Of a stretch of DNA of 64,000 nucleotides, positions 62,056 to 64,000 are shown piece by piece. The stretch covers positions 2,356,001-2,420,000 of the forward strand of contig NZ_CP014342.1 in the NCBI RefSeq assembly GCF_001618685.1, in the 5' to 3' direction. Positions within the stretch are counted from its first letter, which is position 1. Each line of letters begins with the position of its first letter. The DNA is from Geobacillus subterraneus (GTDB lineage: Bacteria > Bacillota > Bacilli > Bacillales > Anoxybacillaceae). Under the pieces are notes generated by a model, which did no database searches, had not been told where the DNA came from, and saw nothing but the letters and a program-made list of their open reading frames with translations. The position numbers and the translations under genes are program-made.

Positions 62056-62098
62056 TGATACCAATCATTCATTCGGATGTAAATGAGATTCATTTTCA
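62056..62098. promoter_or_regulatory. Possible Fur boxes upstream of the ferredoxin gene
   Basis: TGAGATTCATTTTCA at 62084-62098 matches the 7-1-7 Fur/PerR-type consensus (TGATAATnATTATCA) at 11 of 14 positions. TGATACCAATCATTCA at 62056 is a weaker second copy. Confidence 0.45.
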
Positions 62099-62134
62099 AA
62101 CTAACCATGTAATTTAAAGGAGATGTGTAAAAAA

Positions 62135-62488
62135 ATGGGTAAAACATTCACGGTCGGCTCACTGAAGCCTGCCGTCCGGCCATCGGAGCGCTCCATTTCT
62201 GCCGCGCCGCCTAAGCCCGATGGGCCGTCCGCCGTGCGGCCGTCTGTCATTCAAATCGAACAAAAAGGGAAAACGTTCACCGTGCAGCCAGCCCCCGGCG
62301 TTTCGCTTCTTGACGCCGCCCTAGGACAAGGTGTTCTGCTCGATCACAAATGCAAAAAAGGAACGTGTGGCCGTTGCATGGTCACCGTTCTCGCCGGCGC
62401 TCACCTTCTCGCTCCGAAAACGCGGCGCGAGCGCGAAAAAACGGATCAACCAGCCAAACGGCTTGCCTGCCAAGCACAAATCCAATAA
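62135..62488 (+). CDS. 2Fe-2S ferredoxin with N-terminal encapsulin targeting peptide
   Basis: A 117-residue protein. Residues 2-12 read GKTFTVGSLKP, the same TVGSLK peptide as at the cargo C-terminus. A Pro/Ser-rich linker of about 35 residues follows. The rest is a plant/vertebrate-type 2Fe-2S domain, with DHKCKKGTCGRCMVTV giving three cysteines (Cx4CxxC) and RLACQAQ the fourth. It should be packed into the shell and pass electrons, probably to release stored iron by reduction. ATG 62135 follows AAAGGAGATGTGTAAAAA. Confidence 0.88.
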   Translation: MGKTFTVGSLKPAVRPSERSISAAPPKPDGPSAVRPSVIQIEQKGKTFTVQPAPGVSLLDAALGQGVLLDHKCKKGTCGRCMVTVLAGAHLLAPKTRREREKTDQPAKRLACQAQIQ

Positions 62489-62526
62489 GCCGAGCGCTAT
62501 TTTAGCACGATCGGCTTATTTTTTCC
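62487..62526 (+). terminator. Terminator of the ferredoxin gene
   Basis: AAGCCGA / TCGGCTT stem with an inner pairing (GCGCTA / TAGC), followed by ATTTTTT. Confidence 0.8.
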
Positions 62527-62617
62527 CATGCAACCGCTCCCACCTACTTTCTCTCATTGCCTGACTCTTTACGCCATGGTATGATGGTGAGAAATACAAA
62601 AAACGGAGGGGATGCCT

Positions 62618-63154
62618 ATGAGAACGGTCACCTTAACCGACGTCTTTGCCCATCCGATTGCGCAAAAATATTTAAAACGATCCGGCCTCGCCCACGCCAT
62701 CACCGCGGCGTACCATGCCTACCACCTTGCCCTCCGCCACGGAGTGAACGTCGACTTGGCGACAAAAGCGGCACTGCTTCATGATATCGGCCATTACACA
62801 TGGTACAAAAACGGCCGTTGGGACTACGAACAATACCGGCAAAACGACATCCATGCCATCAAAGGGGCCGAGCGCGCCCATAAGCTGCTGATCCGCCTTG
62901 GCGAACATCCGCAAAACGCTAAGGAAATTGCCCTGGCGATTTTGCTTCATACCGATTCCTACCTTCCAGAAGGAGAATGGAAACGAACGCCGCTCCAAGC
63001 CATCGTCAAATGGGCCGACGAAGCCGACGAGGAGCCCGGCGGCCGCCACCATTATCGAACGATCAGCGACGACTTAGCGTGGAAAAAAATCCGCCAGCTC
63101 GACGAACTCGTCAGCCGTCAGCACGCCCAAAAGTGGCTCGGAGATATCATTTGA
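62618..63154 (+). CDS. HD-domain phosphohydrolase
   Basis: A 178-residue protein. AITAAYHAYHLALRHGVNVD, ALLHDIGHYTWY (the HD pair) and LAILLHTDSYLPEGE plus KWADEADEEPGG supply the metal ligands of an HD hydrolase. Such enzymes cleave phosphate esters of nucleotides; the substrate is unknown. ATG 62618 has GGAGGGG eight bases upstream; an ATG two codons earlier is too close to it. It follows the encapsulin locus but has its own terminator-separated transcript. Confidence 0.82.
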   Translation: MRTVTLTDVFAHPIAQKYLKRSGLAHAITAAYHAYHLALRHGVNVDLATKAALLHDIGHYTWYKNGRWDYEQYRQNDIHAIKGAERAHKLLIRLGEHPQNAKEIALAILLHTDSYLPEGEWKRTPLQAIVKWADEADEEPGGRHHYRTISDDLAWKKIRQLDELVSRQHAQKWLGDII

Positions 63155-63581
63155 ACAGTTGCTTTAATGTCGTCATTTCCCGTAAACAGGAAACGAGATA
63201 TCGCCACAAACCATGTCTGCTCTGAACGGAAGCAGCTCACCCTTGAATCAGGTGGGCTGCTCGCGCGCCAGCAACACCAAGTCCCATCCCCATTGAATGA
63301 TACATCGTTCGCTCACATTTCAAGACTGCTTGGCATCATCTGTCCTGCTAAAACGCCCGCTGCTGTTCGTTCAAAACTCATATTTCGCAATCTTTGCATA
63401 ATATACAAAAAACAACCTCAATATTCACATAAAAATAAATGTTTTTCCAAATATTGTAAAATAACTAATTTTTATTCGTTAAAATCAGGCTTACTTTGAA
63501 TTTTTATTCAGGGTGCGAAATGTAGGTCAAAAAACGGCAAGTCAAGCAAAAGGCGAACGGCCTTGCCTGACAAAAAAGCCA
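63155..63581. other. AT-rich intergenic region without a gene
   Basis: I see no coding frame. It contains a hairpin (GCAGCTCACC ... GGTGGGCTGC, about 63231-63262) and a markedly AT-rich part at 63380-63500 that could hold a promoter. Confidence 0.6.
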
Positions 63582-63608
63582 CGCTGACCGTTGTCAAACG
63601 TGGCTTCT
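63582..63608 (-). terminator. Terminator of the ribonucleotide reductase gene
   Basis: Reverse strand GCCACG / CGTGGC stem followed by TTTTTT. Confidence 0.8.
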
Positions 63609-63613
63609 CTCAT

Positions 63614-64000
63614 TTATAACTCATCAAATCCGTTGTCCACTTGCACTTTCGTATACTGGCGTGGTTTTTGCTCGAAGAAGTCTGATTTGCCAAGGTCAAC
63701 TTCTTCATACGCTTTAATCCAGCGGAGCGGGTTCGTCCGGTAGCCGTCAAACGGGCGGTCAAATCCGAGCTGATGAGCGCGGACGTTGGCGTAAAACTTA
63801 ATGTACGCTTCCAAATCAGCCAAGTCGATGCCATCGATGTCATTCCCGATGATTTCCCCGGCCCATTCGATTTCCAGCTCAGCCGCTTTCGTAAACGTTT
63901 CACGGACAAAATCGGAAAGCTCCGGCGTCCGATACTCCGGGTATTCGTTCAACACTTCTTTGAAAATTTTCGCAAACAAATCAACATGAATGTGCTCGTC
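63614..64000 (-). CDS. nrdB: Ribonucleotide-diphosphate reductase beta subunit, C-terminal part
   Basis: 128 codons are visible; the gene continues beyond the window. DEHIHVDLFAKIFKEVLNEYP contains conserved Glu and His of the di-metal site. NVRAHQLGFDRPFDGYRTNPLRWI and the C-terminal tail SDFFEQKPRQYTKVQVDNGFDEL are those of R2 proteins; the tail docks onto the alpha subunit. R2 generates the radical needed to make deoxyribonucleotides. Whether it is the NrdB or NrdF subtype cannot be settled from this fragment. Confidence 0.85.
   Translation of the reverse strand, partial: DEHIHVDLFAKIFKEVLNEYPEYRTPELSDFVRETFTKAAELEIEWAGEIIGNDIDGIDLADLEAYIKFYANVRAHQLGFDRPFDGYRTNPLRWIKAYEEVDLGKSDFFEQKPRQYTKVQVDNGFDEL

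Overview
The window reads as chromosome of a thermophilic, spore-forming Geobacillus-type Firmicute. Evidence: GC-rich codon use with strong Gram-positive ribosome binding sites and many ATG/GTG/TTG starts; an alpha/beta small acid-soluble spore protein; SigI/RsgI; a KinE-like sporulation kinase; and a gene order (clpE ... mhqR ... mtnD-B-X-W, mtnE, mtnU, mtnK, mtnA, ogt, kinE) that matches the Bacillus subtilis kinE-mtn-clpE neighbourhood. I saw no prophage, CRISPR array, rRNA or tRNA.

Layout. 1-6.1 kb: the 3' end of clpE, then a reverse-strand block holding the nickel-pincer cofactor genes larE, larB and larC (split into larC1/larC2). These are interleaved with wrecks of at least four other genes (uidA, a LarA-like racemase, a hexuronate-type SDR, an FGGY sugar kinase). 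An intact MNT/HEPN toxin-antitoxin pair follows. 6.1-11.3 kb: a TetR-controlled YhgE/ABC export operon with an internally deleted ABC gene and two palindromic operators, a GNAT enzyme and an M3 oligopeptidase. 11.5-18.1 kb: a lysine riboswitch with a YvsH-type permease, YuxL peptidase, PduL, MhqR and a ZIP metal transporter, then a structured IS200/IS605-like remnant. 18.4-30.2 kb: the complete methionine (methylthioadenosine) salvage pathway in two S-box-controlled units, one of which also carries a sugar-type ABC importer that is a candidate methylthioribose transporter. 30.3-38.2 kb: ogt, kinE, a B12-binding radical SAM protein, three tiny overlapping genes, a zinc alcohol dehydrogenase and an MFS exporter. 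38.4-44.9 kb: a LacI-controlled carbohydrate ABC importer with a debranching-type glycosidase; four copies of a palindromic operator are visible.

45-59.7 kb: sspA-like SASP, sigI-rsgI, an ApcT-type amino acid transporter, an acetate symporter pair with a CcpA cre site, and an operon for N-succinylamino acid racemase, a GNAT succinyltransferase and an M20 deacylase (D- to L-amino acid conversion). ThrE-like exporter halves behind a leader hairpin, a DUF5667-type secreted protein, a diacylglycerol kinase-like enzyme and murB follow. 59.9-62.5 kb: an iron-storage encapsulin locus made of IMEF-type cargo, the encapsulin shell and a 2Fe-2S ferredoxin, where both cargo proteins carry the same TVGSLK targeting peptide and an uncharacterised reverse-strand gene sits inside the locus. 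The window ends with an HD phosphohydrolase and the 3' end of a ribonucleotide reductase beta subunit gene.

Most noteworthy: the encapsulin nanocompartment with its uncharacterised companion gene and possible Fur sites; the surviving nickel-pincer cofactor pathway inside a decayed sugar-acid operon; the transporter embedded in methionine salvage; and a small hairpin-bounded IS605-like element with omega-RNA-like folding. All family assignments come from reading motifs by eye; no database search was run.
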